DNA of 64,000 nucleotides from Clostridia bacterium (GCA_017471885.1 JAFURI010000125.1:1-64000), one strand, 5' to 3'. Shown: positions 16,558-26,679, counted from the stretch's first letter. The notes: generated by a model from the sequence alone, not told the origin. Numbers and translations are program-made.

Positions 16558-16831
16558 TAAAAAATTAAAACCTTCCCGGACGCATCTGTCCGGGAAGGTG
16601 ACGAATCAGTCACGGTACCACTTCCGTTCAGCCGGATAAACCGACCCTCAGCGAGAAACTTTCATTTCTCCCGCGCTGTAACCGGCGCAACCGGATGCCG
16701 CCTACTGAAATAATATGTTCAGCGGATAGCTCGGGAATGTACTTCACCGTAAGGCCGTCTCTTCCTTGCACCGACCGGAAGCTCTCTGGGCACGGCAGGG
16801 GAACGGTTACTCTTTCCTTCATCGCCCTGAT
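16558..16831 (-). promoter_or_regulatory. T-box leader with a tyrosine (UAC) specifier
   Basis: Read on the minus strand, the leader has the AGAGAG/GGTCGGTGCAAGG elements of Stem I, a specifier region GAAG-UAC-A-UUCCCGAGC with the same framing as the known glyQS leader, giving UAC (16741-16739), the T-box GAACGGAAGTGGTACCGTG (about 16630-16612) and an 11-bp terminator stem CCTTCCCGGAC/GTCCGGGAAGG (16598-16571) followed by T-rich sequence. Uncharged tRNA-Tyr should favour readthrough into the aminotransferase-tyrS-yigZ operon. Confidence 0.9.
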
Positions 16832-16837
16832 AGGTGC

Positions 16838-16865
16838 ATTATAGCAGAATTTAACGGTCTGTCAA
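16838..16865 (-). promoter_or_regulatory. Promoter of the Tyr T-box operon
   Basis: TTGACA (16865-16860), a 16-base spacer, TATAAT (16843-16838) with an upstream TGC extended element, on the minus strand. Confidence 0.9.
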
Positions 16866-16908
16866 GCACCTTCGGATGTAAAGAAACGAAATTCTGACTG
16901 CCAATACG

Positions 16909-16937
16909 TTGATTTTTCAAAAAAACTGTGATAGAGT
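16909..16937 (+). promoter_or_regulatory. Possible promoter for dprA
   Basis: TTGATT at 16909-16914, 17-base spacer, TAGAGT at 16932-16937. Both hexamers are weak. Confidence 0.35.
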
Positions 16938-17034
16938 GTTCAGGAAGTGCAAGGCTGTTTTTCTTAAGGAACTTTATTTTTTCGCGATTTTTGTCTTGCG
17001 CTTGTATCTGAAGAAGACAGGAGAGGATCCTGCC

Positions 17035-18141
17035 ATGCGTTACACCCGCTTGGACGGCTGTCGGGCCTGGTTGACCTACGGACAGTTTCGCGCTGAAAGG
17101 CTGACGGAGATCCTTCAGGATTACGGCAGCGCAGAGTATGTTTATGATGAGTTTATCGGCGGCCATGAGGATGTCCTTGAGCCGTATGCGTCAGCCGAGC
17201 AGCTTGCCATGCTCCGCGAACATGCCAAGCCTGACGCCATGCATGAAATGATGGTAACCATGCAGAAGCATGAGATGCGCATCATGTCCATTGACGACTT
17301 TATCTACCCGGACAGTCTGAGAGATATCCCCGATCCGCCTCCGCTGCTGTTTTACCGCGGCAATCCCGATTGCCTTCTGGGTAAGTGCATTACCATCATC
17401 GGCACCAGAACGCCTTCGCAGACTGCTCTGGCCGCTACAGACAGGATTGCTTATGAGCTGAGCCGCCACGGCGTGCACATTGTCAGCGGACTGGCTGTGG
17501 GCGTGGATACTGCGGCGCATCAGGGCTGTATCAACGGGGGAACGACCACCATCGGCGTGATGGCCTGTGGTCTGGACGTGAATTACCCTGTCGGCAACAA
17601 AAAGATCCGGAACAGCGTTCTGAATACCGGCGGCATCATTCTGTCCGAGTATCCCCCGGGTACGCCTGCGCTGGGCTGGCATTTTCCCATCCGCAACAGG
17701 ATTCTTGCCGGTCTTGGCAAGGCCGTCGTGCTGGTAGAGGCCAAGATCCAGTCCGGCAGCATGACTACGGTGAACCACGCGCTGTCCCAGGGCAAGGAAG
17801 TCTTTGCCTATCCCGGAAATATAGGCACCTTCTGGGCCGAAGGCTCTCACCAGCTGCTGCGCGAGGGAGCAAACTACTTCACCAGCGCGCAGGATATACT
17901 TGAGGACATGGGCTGGGATCAGGATGCGCCTGCCCCTGCAAAGGAAGAGAAAGAAGCGCTTCCTCCGCTCACGGACGAACAGCGCATCGTTTTCTCCCAT
18001 CTTTCACAGGGCGAAAAATCCTTCGATCAGCTTTGCGCGGAAACAGGACTGGAGCCTTCCGTGCTTTCCGGAGCGCTGACCATGCTGCAGATTCTGGGCA
18101 TGATCAAATCCCTGCCGGGAAAGACATATATCCGAGTTTGA
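17035..18141 (+). CDS. dprA: DNA-processing protein DprA (Smf)
   Basis: Protects incoming single-stranded DNA and loads RecA during natural transformation. The 368-residue protein has the Rossmann-like core with I-I-G-T-R-T-P-S, V-S-G-L-A-V-G-V-D-T-A-A-H, G-L-D-V-N-Y-P, L-S-E-Y-P-P-G and F-P-I-R-N-R-I-L-A-G-L, and a C-terminal winged helix from about residue 310. The ATG at 17035 follows AGGAGAGG. It heads a block (dprA-topA-trmFO ... hslVU) in the same order as in Bacillus. No other competence genes lie in the window. Confidence 0.95.
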   Translation: MRYTRLDGCRAWLTYGQFRAERLTEILQDYGSAEYVYDEFIGGHEDVLEPYASAEQLAMLREHAKPDAMHEMMVTMQKHEMRIMSIDDFIYPDSLRDIPDPPPLLFYRGNPDCLLGKCITIIGTRTPSQTALAATDRIAYELSRHGVHIVSGLAVGVDTAAHQGCINGGTTTIGVMACGLDVNYPVGNKKIRNSVLNTGGIILSEYPPGTPALGWHFPIRNRILAGLGKAVVLVEAKIQSGSMTTVNHALSQGKEVFAYPGNIGTFWAEGSHQLLREGANYFTSAQDILEDMGWDQDAPAPAKEEKEALPPLTDEQRIVFSHLSQGEKSFDQLCAETGLEPSVLSGALTMLQILGMIKSLPGKTYIRV

Positions 18142-18179
18142 TTAAAAATTGAGAATAATTATTTGGAGGCAACGTCATT

Positions 18180-20309
18180 ATGGCAGCAACCAAACAGAAA
18201 CTGATTATCGTGGAATCGCCTGCCAAGGCACGCACCATCAGCAAATTTCTTGGCAAGGGGTACAAGGTAGAAGCCTCGCAGGGTCATGTATGTGATCTGC
18301 CCAAATCCCAGATCGGCGTGGACGTGGATAACGACTTCGCGCTGAAGTACATCACTATCCGCGGACGGGGCGATATTCTGACAAGGATCCGCAAGGAAGC
18401 CAAGAATGCTTCCCAGATTTATCTCGCAACCGACCCGGACCGCGAAGGCGAAGCTATTTCGTGGCATCTGAGTCAGGTTCTTGGAATGGATATTGAAAAA
18501 CCTTGCCGCATCGAATTCCATGAGGTGACCAAGAAGGCTATTCAGCAGGCCCTCAAGTCGCCCCGGCCCATTGATATCGGCCGTGTGGATGCGCAGCAGG
18601 CCCGCCGCGTACTGGACCGTCTCGTGGGCTACAAGATCAGCCCGCTCCTGTGGGCAAAGGTCAAGAAGGGCCTTTCTGCCGGCCGCGTGCAGTCCGTCGC
18701 AACCCGCATGGTTGTCATGCGCGAACAGGATATTGAGGATTTCATCCCCGAAGAGTACTGGGAGATCACCGCAACAGGCTCCTGCGCCGGAGGCAAGGGG
18801 CGCAAGCAGCATTTCAATCTGCGGCTTGCTTCCATTGGCGGCCAGAAGGCGGTTATCTCCAGTGCTGCAGAGGCAGAAGAAGCCGTCAGGCTGATGAAAG
18901 CCGCCAGCTTCACCGTAGCCAATGTAAAGAACGGGGAAAAGCGTAAGCTGCCCGCCGCGCCTTTTACCACCTCCAGCCTACAGCAGGAAGCAAGCCGCAA
19001 GCTTGGCTTCACCACCGCCAAGACCATGCAGGTCGTTCAGCAGCTCTATGAAGGCGTGGATCTGGAGAACGAAGGTACGCAGGGTATCGTGAGCTATATC
19101 CGTACGGACAGCGTGCGCATCAGCGATGAAGCGCTTGCCTCCCTGCGCGCCTACATTCCGGAACGGTTCGGTGCGGAATATCTGCCTGAAACGCCCAATG
19201 AATACAAGGGCCGCAAGAACGCGCAGGATGCTCACGAGGCCATCCGTCCCACTGACGTCAACCGTACGCCTGAAAAGATCAAGGCTTCGCTGACCCGCGA
19301 GCAGTACAATCTGTATCGGCTGATTTACAACCGCTTTGTTGCCAGCCAGATGATGCCCGCGCTGTATGAAACCCAGACCGTGGAGATCACAGGCGGCGAC
19401 GTTTCGCTGCGTTTCTACGGCGAGCACAAGCGCTTTGCAGGCTTTACCTCCATTTATGAGGAGGGTACGGACGAAGAGGTAACCTCCAGCGAAACCACGC
19501 TGCCCACCCTGAAGGAAGGCGACGTGATCACCGTGGAGAACGTGGAAAGCCAGCAGCACTTCACTCAGCCGCCCAGCCGCTATACGGAAGCGTCCCTCGT
19601 CCGTGCGCTGGAAGAGAAGGGAATCGGCCGTCCTTCCACCTACGCGCCCACCATCACCACCATCATTGCCCGCGGTTATGTATCCCGCGAAAAGAAGCGC
19701 CTTTACCCCACGGAGCTGGGCCGAATGGTTACCAGCATGATGGAGGAATATTTCGCCGACATTGTCGATACCGAGTTCACGGCTGATCTGGAAACAAAGC
19801 TGGATAACGTGGAGGACGGCAAGACTGACTGGAAGCAGATTCTGCGCGAGTTCTATCCTCCCTTCGCCCGTACGCTTGAGGTAGCCGAGCAGCAGATTGA
19901 AAAGGTTGAGGTCAAGGACGAGCCGAGTGATACGCCCTGCGACAAGTGCGGCGCGATGATGGTCTACAAGATGGGCCGCTTCGGCAAATTCCTGGCCTGT
20001 CCCAACTTCCCGGATTGCCGAAATACGAAGCCGATCCTGAATTACATCGCCGCTCCTTGTCCCGACTGCGGCGCACGGCTGATGGAAAAGACCAGCCGCA
20101 AGAACCGTAAGTTCTACGGATGCGAGAATTATCCCGAATGCAGCTTTGTTTCCTGGGAGATGCCCGTGCCTGAAAAATGCCCCCAGTGCGGCAGCTATAT
20201 GATTGAAAAGCGCAATCGCAAGGGTGAGGTATGGCATATCTGTACCAACGAAACCTGCCGCTGCCGCATGGAAGTGAAGCAGGATGACACGGAGGCTGAA
20301 GACGAATAA
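18180..20309 (+). CDS. topA: DNA topoisomerase I (type IA)
   Basis: Relaxes negative supercoils through a transient 5'-phosphotyrosine link. The 709-residue protein has the TOPRIM domain ([16 protein letters not shown]), the S-A-G-R-V-Q-S motif, the active-site S-Y-I-R-T-D-S with Tyr306, and three C-terminal C4 zinc ribbons beginning C-D-K-C-G, C-P-D-C-G and C-P-Q-C-G. The start follows GGAGG. Its stop overlaps the trmFO start by one base. Confidence 0.97.
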   Translation: MAATKQKLIIVESPAKARTISKFLGKGYKVEASQGHVCDLPKSQIGVDVDNDFALKYITIRGRGDILTRIRKEAKNASQIYLATDPDREGEAISWHLSQVLGMDIEKPCRIEFHEVTKKAIQQALKSPRPIDIGRVDAQQARRVLDRLVGYKISPLLWAKVKKGLSAGRVQSVATRMVVMREQDIEDFIPEEYWEITATGSCAGGKGRKQHFNLRLASIGGQKAVISSAAEAEEAVRLMKAASFTVANVKNGEKRKLPAAPFTTSSLQQEASRKLGFTTAKTMQVVQQLYEGVDLENEGTQGIVSYIRTDSVRISDEALASLRAYIPERFGAEYLPETPNEYKGRKNAQDAHEAIRPTDVNRTPEKIKASLTREQYNLYRLIYNRFVASQMMPALYETQTVEITGGDVSLRFYGEHKRFAGFTSIYEEGTDEEVTSSETTLPTLKEGDVITVENVESQQHFTQPPSRYTEASLVRALEEKGIGRPSTYAPTITTIIARGYVSREKKRLYPTELGRMVTSMMEEYFADIVDTEFTADLETKLDNVEDGKTDWKQILREFYPPFARTLEVAEQQIEKVEVKDEPSDTPCDKCGAMMVYKMGRFGKFLACPNFPDCRNTKPILNYIAAPCPDCGARLMEKTSRKNRKFYGCENYPECSFVSWEMPVPEKCPQCGSYMIEKRNRKGEVWHICTNETCRCRMEVKQDDTEAEDE

Positions 20310-21670
20310 TGGCTGAACTGCATGCCCATGTGATCGGCGCCGGTCTGGCCGGATCCGAGGCTGCCTGGCAGCTGGCACGGCAGGGGATTCGCGTGACGCT
20401 CACTGAAATGAAACCCGCGAAGAAGTCGCCCGCCCATCATTCCGATATGTTCGCAGAGCTGGTCTGCTCCAATTCCCTCAGGTCCGACCGGCTGACCAAT
20501 GCAGTCGGTCTCCTCAAGGAGGAAATGCGGCTCTGCGGCTCCCTGATCATGAAAGCGGCTGATGCAGCCCGCGTGCCTGCAGGCGGTGCGCTGGCGGTGG
20601 ACCGCGACCTGTTCTCCGGCTATATCACCCGCGCGCTCCGCGAGCATCCGCTGATCAGCGTGGTAGAGGGTGAAGCCGTGCAGATTCCGGACGGCCCTGT
20701 CATTATTGCCACCGGCCCTCTGACCTCGGAGGGGATGGCTGAAACGATTACCGCGCTGCCCGGTCTGGGAACGCTGAACTTCTATGATGCAGCCGCTCCC
20801 ATTGTGACCCTTGAATCCCTGAATATGGAGCGTATTTTCCGTCAGTCCCGCTATGACAGGGGAGACGATTATCTCAATTGTCCCATGAATGAAGAAGAAT
20901 ACAACGCATTCGTGGATGCTCTGCTGGCGGCTGAAACAGCCGAAATTCATGGCTTTGAGGAAAAGAGTGTCTTTGAGGGCTGCATGCCTGTGGAATCCAT
21001 GGCCCGCCGCGGTCGGATGGTACTGGCCTTCGGCCCCATGAAGCCTGTAGGTCTGAAGGATCCCCGTACGGGAAAGGAAGCCTATGCGGTGGTTCAGCTC
21101 CGTCAGGACAACGAAGCTGGTACGCTGTACAATCTGGTCGGCTTCCAGACCCGCCTGAAGTGGCCTGAACAGAAGCGAGTCTTTGGTATGATTCCCGGCC
21201 TTGAAAACGCGGTGTACGCCCGCTATGGCGTAATGCACCGCAATACCTTCCTTAATTCTCCCGGCTTCCTCAACGCACATTTTGAGATGATCAGCCGTCC
21301 GCAGTGTTACTTTGCCGGACAGATGACCGGCGTAGAGGGCTATGTGGAGAGCGCTGCAAGCGGGCTTATGTGCGGAATATCCCTTGGCAGAGATCTCCGC
21401 GGACTCGGCACGGCTGAGCTTCCCGGCATAACTGCGCTGGGCGCCATGGGCCGGTACGTCTCCAGCCCCAACAAGAATTTCCAGCCTATGAACTGCTCCT
21501 TTGGCCTCATTGACGGTCTTGTGGTGGACAAACAGCACAAGAAGATTCGCAACAAGCAGCAGCGATACGAGATAATCGCAGAGCGTTCGCTCGCCTTTAT
21601 GCGGGACTGGGTCAGGGAAATGGGGATTTCGGACGAAACTTCATCTAAGGTTGAAGATTCTGTGCTATGA
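20309..21670 (+). CDS. trmFO: tRNA (uracil-54-C5)-methyltransferase, folate-dependent
   Basis: Makes m5U54 in the T-loop of tRNAs using methylene-tetrahydrofolate and FADH2. The 453-residue flavoprotein opens with the FAD-binding motif [12 protein letters not shown] and contains the family segments [26 protein letters not shown] and [14 protein letters not shown]. The ATG overlaps the last base of the topA stop (TAATG), so the two are translationally linked. Confidence 0.96.
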   Translation: MAELHAHVIGAGLAGSEAAWQLARQGIRVTLTEMKPAKKSPAHHSDMFAELVCSNSLRSDRLTNAVGLLKEEMRLCGSLIMKAADAARVPAGGALAVDRDLFSGYITRALREHPLISVVEGEAVQIPDGPVIIATGPLTSEGMAETITALPGLGTLNFYDAAAPIVTLESLNMERIFRQSRYDRGDDYLNCPMNEEEYNAFVDALLAAETAEIHGFEEKSVFEGCMPVESMARRGRMVLAFGPMKPVGLKDPRTGKEAYAVVQLRQDNEAGTLYNLVGFQTRLKWPEQKRVFGMIPGLENAVYARYGVMHRNTFLNSPGFLNAHFEMISRPQCYFAGQMTGVEGYVESAASGLMCGISLGRDLRGLGTAELPGITALGAMGRYVSSPNKNFQPMNCSFGLIDGLVVDKQHKKIRNKQQRYEIIAERSLAFMRDWVREMGISDETSSKVEDSVL

Positions 21671-21693
21671 TGATCCCGAAAGGGGGATAAAGC

Positions 21694-23049
21694 ATGAAAC
21701 GGCTTCTGGCGTTTCTGATGGCGATTTTCCTGATGCCGGCGACTGTTCTGGCAGAAATCCCGGCTGAACCGGTGGAGGCTGTCGTGGCGCTTATGCAAAC
21801 GGATGTAGGTGCAGATACCCTATATCAGCATATGCATCCGGACGTTCAGGCTGCGCTGGGAACAGAAAGCATCAAAGCTATCTGGCCGCAGCTCACAGCC
21901 ATCGGCGGAAAGTATCTGGGGCTTGCAGACAACGCAGAAACCGCTCTGCAGGGCGAGTACACGGTGTACAGCCGTGCACTGCAGTTTGAAAACTGCTTTT
22001 TTCTCTGCCAGCTGTCGGTCACGCAGGACAACAGGATTTACGGCCTCTGGTTCAATCCTGTGCATATCACGCTGAATTTCGGCGCCCGGAACGACGCATT
22101 TTCTGAAGAGGAAGTGCTGATAGGCGAGGAGCCCTGGACGCTTCCCGGTACGCTGACGCTTCCTGCCGAAGGAGAAGGGCCGTTCCCGGCTGTGGTGCTG
22201 GTGCACGGCTCCGGCCCCGCGGACCGGAATGAGAGCATCGGTGTGGTCAAGCCTTTCCGTGATCTTGCTGAGGGCCTTGCCCAGCAAGGCATTGCCGTCC
22301 TCCGGTACGACAAGCGCACCTACGTGTATGGACAGCAGATCGCCGCGTCCGAGGATTACGTCCGCTTCACGGTGGAGGAAGAAACTATTCAGGACGCGCT
22401 TTACGCAGGACGCCTTCTTGCTGCGGATTCCCGGATTGATTCAACTCGGATTTTCGTGCTGGGCCACAGTCTCGGCGGTATGCTCGCTCCGCGTCTTGTA
22501 TCTGAAAGCGACGGACTTTACTGCGGAATGATTCTTGCATGCGCGTCCAACCGTTCGCTGCTGGATATCATCCTGCGTCAGAACGAGGATGCGCTTAGCG
22601 ATGGTCACTACAGCGAGACCTATGCAGAGGCAGTTCGCGCGCAGCTTGATCAGGCGCGGAAAGCTGCTGAAGCGCTTCGGGACATGCCGGCCGAAACGGC
22701 GCTTCAAAGTACGATGCTGGGACAGAGCGCCTATTATTACTGGGATATGGCGCAGCATCCAGCTCCGGCAGAGTATCTGCACAAGCTTCAGCTGCCTGTG
22801 CTGATCATCAACGGCAGCCGTGATTTTCAGGTGAATGAAGAGGAAGGCCGTCTTTCGTGGGAAAAGGCGCTTGATCTTGATCAGCCCTGGATTACCACGC
22901 TCTTTACGGACGTCAACCATATGCTGATGAAGCCGGAGGTTGATGATGCCATTGCAGGAACCAGTATGGAATACAACATTGAATGCACCGTCGATGGGAC
23001 TGTGACAGAGGCTATCGCGGACTTTATCCTGACAAACGGAGGAAACTGA
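21694..23049 (+). CDS. Secreted alpha/beta hydrolase with N-terminal DUF3887-like domain
   Basis: A 451-residue predicted exported protein. Residues 1-20 are a signal peptide (K-R then a hydrophobic core, ending V-L-A). Residues about 25-130 resemble the DUF3887/NTF2-like domain found in front of hydrolases; residues 150-450 are an alpha/beta hydrolase with the oxyanion loop V-H-G-S-G-P, the nucleophile elbow G-H-S-L-G-G, an acid in G-S-R-D-F and a histidine in V-N-H-M-L-M. The substrate is unknown; acyl ester or peptide is possible. It sits between trmFO and hslV, where Bacillus has xerC/codV. Confidence 0.85.
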   Translation: MKRLLAFLMAIFLMPATVLAEIPAEPVEAVVALMQTDVGADTLYQHMHPDVQAALGTESIKAIWPQLTAIGGKYLGLADNAETALQGEYTVYSRALQFENCFFLCQLSVTQDNRIYGLWFNPVHITLNFGARNDAFSEEEVLIGEEPWTLPGTLTLPAEGEGPFPAVVLVHGSGPADRNESIGVVKPFRDLAEGLAQQGIAVLRYDKRTYVYGQQIAASEDYVRFTVEEETIQDALYAGRLLAADSRIDSTRIFVLGHSLGGMLAPRLVSESDGLYCGMILACASNRSLLDIILRQNEDALSDGHYSETYAEAVRAQLDQARKAAEALRDMPAETALQSTMLGQSAYYYWDMAQHPAPAEYLHKLQLPVLIINGSRDFQVNEEEGRLSWEKALDLDQPWITTLFTDVNHMLMKPEVDDAIAGTSMEYNIECTVDGTVTEAIADFILTNGGN

Positions 23050-23052
23050 ATT

Positions 23053-23592
23053 ATGAGCAGTCCATTCAGAGGTACGACCATCTGCGCCGTGCGCAAAGAC
23101 GGCAAGACCGCTATCGCCGGCGACGGTCAGGTTACGATGGGGGAGAGCGTCATTTTCAAGAGCACGGCCCGCAAGGTACGCAGGCTGTACAACGGTAAGG
23201 TAGTAATCGGCTTTGCCGGCGCCGTAGCCGACGCCTTCACCCTGTGCGAAAAATTTGAAGAGAAGCTTATCCAGTGCGGCGGCAACCTGGAGCGTGCGGC
23301 TGTGGCCATCGCCCAGATGTGGCGCGGCGATCAAGCCATGCGGCAGCTGGAGACTCAGATGATCGTGGCGGATCAGGACACGCTGCTGATTCTCTCCGGT
23401 ACGGGCGAAGTGATTGATCCTGACGGAGGCGTTGTAGCCATCGGCTCCGGCGGCAACTATGCGCTTGCCGCAGCCCGTGCGCTGGTGCAGAATACCGACT
23501 TTTCCGCACATGAGATCGCGGAAAAGGCGCTGCACATCGCCGCTTCCATCTGTGTATTTACAAACGACAATATTGTCGTGGAAGACGTGTAA
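23053..23592 (+). CDS. hslV: ATP-dependent protease subunit HslV (ClpQ)
   Basis: The proteolytic dodecamer of the HslUV protease, an N-terminal nucleophile hydrolase. The 179-residue protein contains T-T-I-C-A-V-R and G-D-G-Q-V-T-M-G; the catalytic threonine is expected at position 8, so about seven residues must be removed. Other family features are [12 protein letters not shown] and [14 protein letters not shown]. It starts 4 bases after the hydrolase stop and is 12 bases before hslU. Confidence 0.95.
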   Translation: MSSPFRGTTICAVRKDGKTAIAGDGQVTMGESVIFKSTARKVRRLYNGKVVIGFAGAVADAFTLCEKFEEKLIQCGGNLERAAVAIAQMWRGDQAMRQLETQMIVADQDTLLILSGTGEVIDPDGGVVAIGSGGNYALAAARALVQNTDFSAHEIAEKALHIAASICVFTNDNIVVEDV

Positions 23593-23604
23593 GGAGGCTT
23601 TCTG

Positions 23605-24978
23605 ATGGCAGAACTGACTCCCCGGCAGATCGTCCGTGAACTGGACCGATATATCATCGGTCAGGACGACGCCAAGAAATCCGTAGCCATTGCGCTGCGC
23701 AACCGCTATCGTCGCTCCCGTGTGGAGGAAAGCATGCGCGATGAAATCAGCCCCAAAAACATCCTGATGATCGGCCCCACCGGCGTTGGTAAAACTGAGA
23801 TTGCCCGCCGTCTGGCCAAGCTTGTGGCTGCTCCCTTCATCAAGGTGGAGGCCACCAAGTTTACAGAGGTCGGTTATGTGGGCCGAGATGTGGAATCCAT
23901 CATCCGCGATCTTGTGGAAAACGCTATCCGCATGGTGAAGGATGAGCATCAGCAACGGGTACAGCCCCGTGCAAACGTGCTGGCTGAAGACCGGCTTGTG
24001 ACGCTGCTCGTTCATCCTCCCAAGCATTCAAGCGGCGGGAACGGTCTCAATCTGGACTTCCTGCTGGGCAAAAAGAAGGAGCCCGAACCCACCGCAGAGG
24101 AGCAGCAAAAGCTTACCGGCAAGCGTGAAGAAATCCGTCAGCAGCTGATGCGCGGCGAACTGGAGGATCGAGAGCTGGAGATCGAGGTTGAAGAAGCTGC
24201 GCCCCAGCTGGAGGTTGGCGGCAGCTCCATCAGCCTTGGCGATATGATGGGCAACATGATGCCCAAGCGCACCAAAATCCGCCGCATGAAGGTGAAGGAA
24301 GCTCGCAAGATTCTGCTTCAGGAGGAATCCGGCAAGCTGATTGATATGGACGCTGTGTACGAGGAAGCGATCGTCCGTGCCGAGCAGCAGGGCATCGTCT
24401 TTATCGACGAGATTGACAAGATTGCCGGTCATCGTGCAGGCAGCGGCCCCGACGTAAGCCGCGAGGGTGTACAGCGCGACATTCTGCCTATTGTGGAGGG
24501 CAGCACGGTCAATACCAAGTACGGCCCTGTCAAGACGGATTACATGCTCTTTATTGCAGCCGGCGCGTTCCATGTGGCAAAGGTCAGCGACCTGATCCCG
24601 GAACTGCAGGGTCGTTTCCCGGTACACGTACAGCTGAAGAGTCTGACCCGAGACGACTTCAAGGCCATCATGACCCAGCCTGACAATGCGCTGACCCGCC
24701 AGTATCGTGCATTGCTTGAAGTGGACAAGGTGCTGCTGACATTCGAGGACAGCGCCATTGAAGCGATTGCAGACGCTGCCTACACCGCCAATGAAACCGC
24801 AGAGGATATCGGCGCGCGCCGTCTCCATGCCGTGTTTGAGCAGCTGCTGGAGGATATTTCCTTCAATGCAGGGGACGAAAATATGCCGCCTGTAGAGCTG
24901 AAGATTGACGGAGATTATGTCCGCGCTCACCTGAGCGGAGAGAACAAGCCTGCGGATCTGCGCCGGTATATCCTGTGA
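23605..24978 (+). CDS. hslU: HslU ATPase (ClpY)
   Basis: The AAA+ unfoldase hexamer that feeds substrates to HslV. The 457-residue protein has the Walker A G-P-T-G-V-G-K-T, the pore-loop G-Y-V-G-R-D, a charged I-domain from about residue 110 to 235, the Walker B I-V-F-I-D-E-I-D-K, and the C-terminal A-R-R-L-H-A-V-F-E sensor-2 helix. The start follows AAGGAGG. No codY follows it, unlike the Bacillus operon; the next element is the Cys T-box with its own promoter. Confidence 0.97.
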   Translation: MAELTPRQIVRELDRYIIGQDDAKKSVAIALRNRYRRSRVEESMRDEISPKNILMIGPTGVGKTEIARRLAKLVAAPFIKVEATKFTEVGYVGRDVESIIRDLVENAIRMVKDEHQQRVQPRANVLAEDRLVTLLVHPPKHSSGGNGLNLDFLLGKKKEPEPTAEEQQKLTGKREEIRQQLMRGELEDRELEIEVEEAAPQLEVGGSSISLGDMMGNMMPKRTKIRRMKVKEARKILLQEESGKLIDMDAVYEEAIVRAEQQGIVFIDEIDKIAGHRAGSGPDVSREGVQRDILPIVEGSTVNTKYGPVKTDYMLFIAAGAFHVAKVSDLIPELQGRFPVHVQLKSLTRDDFKAIMTQPDNALTRQYRALLEVDKVLLTFEDSAIEAIADAAYTANETAEDIGARRLHAVFEQLLEDISFNAGDENMPPVELKIDGDYVRAHLSGENKPADLRRYIL

Positions 24979-24986
24979 TTCAGGGC

Positions 24987-25016
24987 TTGACAGATACTGC
25001 TTGTGGCTGGTAAAAT
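24987..25016 (+). promoter_or_regulatory. Promoter of the Cys T-box / cysS
   Basis: TTGACA at 24987-24992, 18-base spacer, TAAAAT at 25011-25016. Confidence 0.85.
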
Positions 25017-25021
25017 AACAG

Positions 25022-25223
25022 GGTAATTTCATATCGCGTCGATCGGAAAGAGTAGCAACGTGAGCATCCGTCAGAGAGAACAGGTCGAGGCTGAAAGCCT
25101 GTTCCGGAAATCAGCTGTGAAAGTGCGTCCGGGAGCGAGCAGGGATCCAAAGCGATAAATGAGAGTGGAACCGCGAGCATACAGCCCGCCTCTTGTGTCT
25201 TTTACGGCATGAGGCGGGCTTTT
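25022..25223 (+). promoter_or_regulatory. T-box leader with a cysteine (UGC) specifier
   Basis: A compact leader of about 200 bases. UGC at 25124-25126 sits in GAAAG-UGC-G-UCCGGGAGC, framed as in known specifier loops; the T-box GTGGAACCGCG is at 25164-25175, and the terminator stem AGCCCGCCTC/GAGGCGGGCT (25183-25220) is followed by TTT. Uncharged tRNA-Cys should induce cysS. Confidence 0.92.
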
Positions 25224-25246
25224 ATCATCCGAATGGAGGGAACACA

Positions 25247-26665
25247 ATGTATCTGTATAACTCTGCAACGCATAAGAAGGAGCTCTTCAAGCCCAACAAT
25301 CCCGACGTGGTCAAGATGTATACCTGCGGACCGACCGTCTATCATTTTGCCCACATCGGCAACCTCCGCACCTACATCATGGAGGACGTGCTGGAAAAGG
25401 CGCTGCGCTACAGCGGCTATAACGTCAAGCGTGTCATGAACATCACTGACGTGGGCCATCTTGCCTCCGATGCAGATACCGGCGAGGACAAGATGCTCAA
25501 GGGCGCTCGCCGCGAAAACAAGTCCGTTATGGAGATCGCCCAGTACTATACCGACGCTTTCTTTGCGGACTGCGAGGCGCTGAATATCAAGCGTCCCGAC
25601 GTGGTCGAGCCTGCGACGGGCTGCATCTGCGAATACATCAACATCGTCAGTACGCTGATCGAGAAGGGGAGCGCCTACGTTGCAGGCGGCAACGTGTATT
25701 TTGACACGTCCACCCTGGATAAGTACTACGTTTTCAACGACCATGATGAAGAAGATCTGGCCGTTGGCGTGCGTGACGGCGTGGAGGAGGATACCAACAA
25801 GCGCAATAAGAACGACTTTGTGCTGTGGTTCACCAAGTCCAAGTTTGAGGATCAGGCGCTGAAGTGGGAATCTCCCTGGGGCGTGGGCTATCCCGGCTGG
25901 CACATCGAGTGCTCCGGCATCTCCCTTAAACATTTCGGCGGTGATCTCGATATCCATTGCGGCGGCATCGACAACGCGTTCCCGCATCACACCAACGAGA
26001 TCGCTCAGTCTGAGAGCTATCTGGGGCACAAGTGGTGCAACTACTGGTTCCATGTGCATCATCTGAACACGGACGGCGGCAAGATGAGCAAGTCCAAGGG
26101 CGAGTTTCTCACCGTGAGCCTGCTGAAGGAAAAGGGCTATGATCCCATGGTGTACCGCCTGTTCTGCCTGCAGAGCCATTATCGCCGCAATCTGGTGTTC
26201 TCCTGGGAGAATCTTGACAACGCTGCTGTGACCTACAACAAGCTGATTGCCCGTATTGCCGCGCTCAAGAACGATGGGGAAGTGGATCAGGATACGCTTA
26301 AAGCGCTCAAGGAACGCTTCCAGAACGCCTTGAACGGCGATCTGAACACCTCTCTTGCTGTGACTGCCGTCTATGACGTGCTCAAGGCCAAGACCAATGA
26401 CGCCACTAAACTGGAAGCTATTGCTGATTTCGATTATGTGCTTTCTCTTGATCTGCTCAAGGCTGCAGAGGCTGTACGCGCTGCTCAGCAGGCCGAAGCA
26501 GAGGCTGAGGAATCCGATCCTGAAATTGACGCTCTGATTGCTGCCCGTACGGAGGCAAAGAAGTCCAGGAACTTTGCTGAGGCAGACCGTATCCGTGACG
26601 AGCTGAAGGCCATGGGTATTGAGATTATCGATACGCCTCAGGGCGCGAAGTGGAAGCGAGTCTGA
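25247..26665 (+). CDS. cysS: Cysteinyl-tRNA synthetase
   Basis: Charges tRNA-Cys. The 472-residue class I enzyme has the zinc ligand C27 in T-C-G-P-T-V, an H-I-G-N version of HIGH at 36-39, G-W-H-I-E-C-S and H-H-T-N-E with further zinc ligands, G-G-K-M-S-K-S and a C-terminal helical anticodon domain. The ATG at 25247 follows GGAGGG. It is the only gene under the Cys T-box; a long hairpin follows. Confidence 0.96.
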   Translation: MYLYNSATHKKELFKPNNPDVVKMYTCGPTVYHFAHIGNLRTYIMEDVLEKALRYSGYNVKRVMNITDVGHLASDADTGEDKMLKGARRENKSVMEIAQYYTDAFFADCEALNIKRPDVVEPATGCICEYINIVSTLIEKGSAYVAGGNVYFDTSTLDKYYVFNDHDEEDLAVGVRDGVEEDTNKRNKNDFVLWFTKSKFEDQALKWESPWGVGYPGWHIECSGISLKHFGGDLDIHCGGIDNAFPHHTNEIAQSESYLGHKWCNYWFHVHHLNTDGGKMSKSKGEFLTVSLLKEKGYDPMVYRLFCLQSHYRRNLVFSWENLDNAAVTYNKLIARIAALKNDGEVDQDTLKALKERFQNALNGDLNTSLAVTAVYDVLKAKTNDATKLEAIADFDYVLSLDLLKAAEAVRAAQQAEAEAEESDPEIDALIAARTEAKKSRNFAEADRIRDELKAMGIEIIDTPQGAKWKRV

Positions 26666-26679
26666 CGCTTTTGACATGG

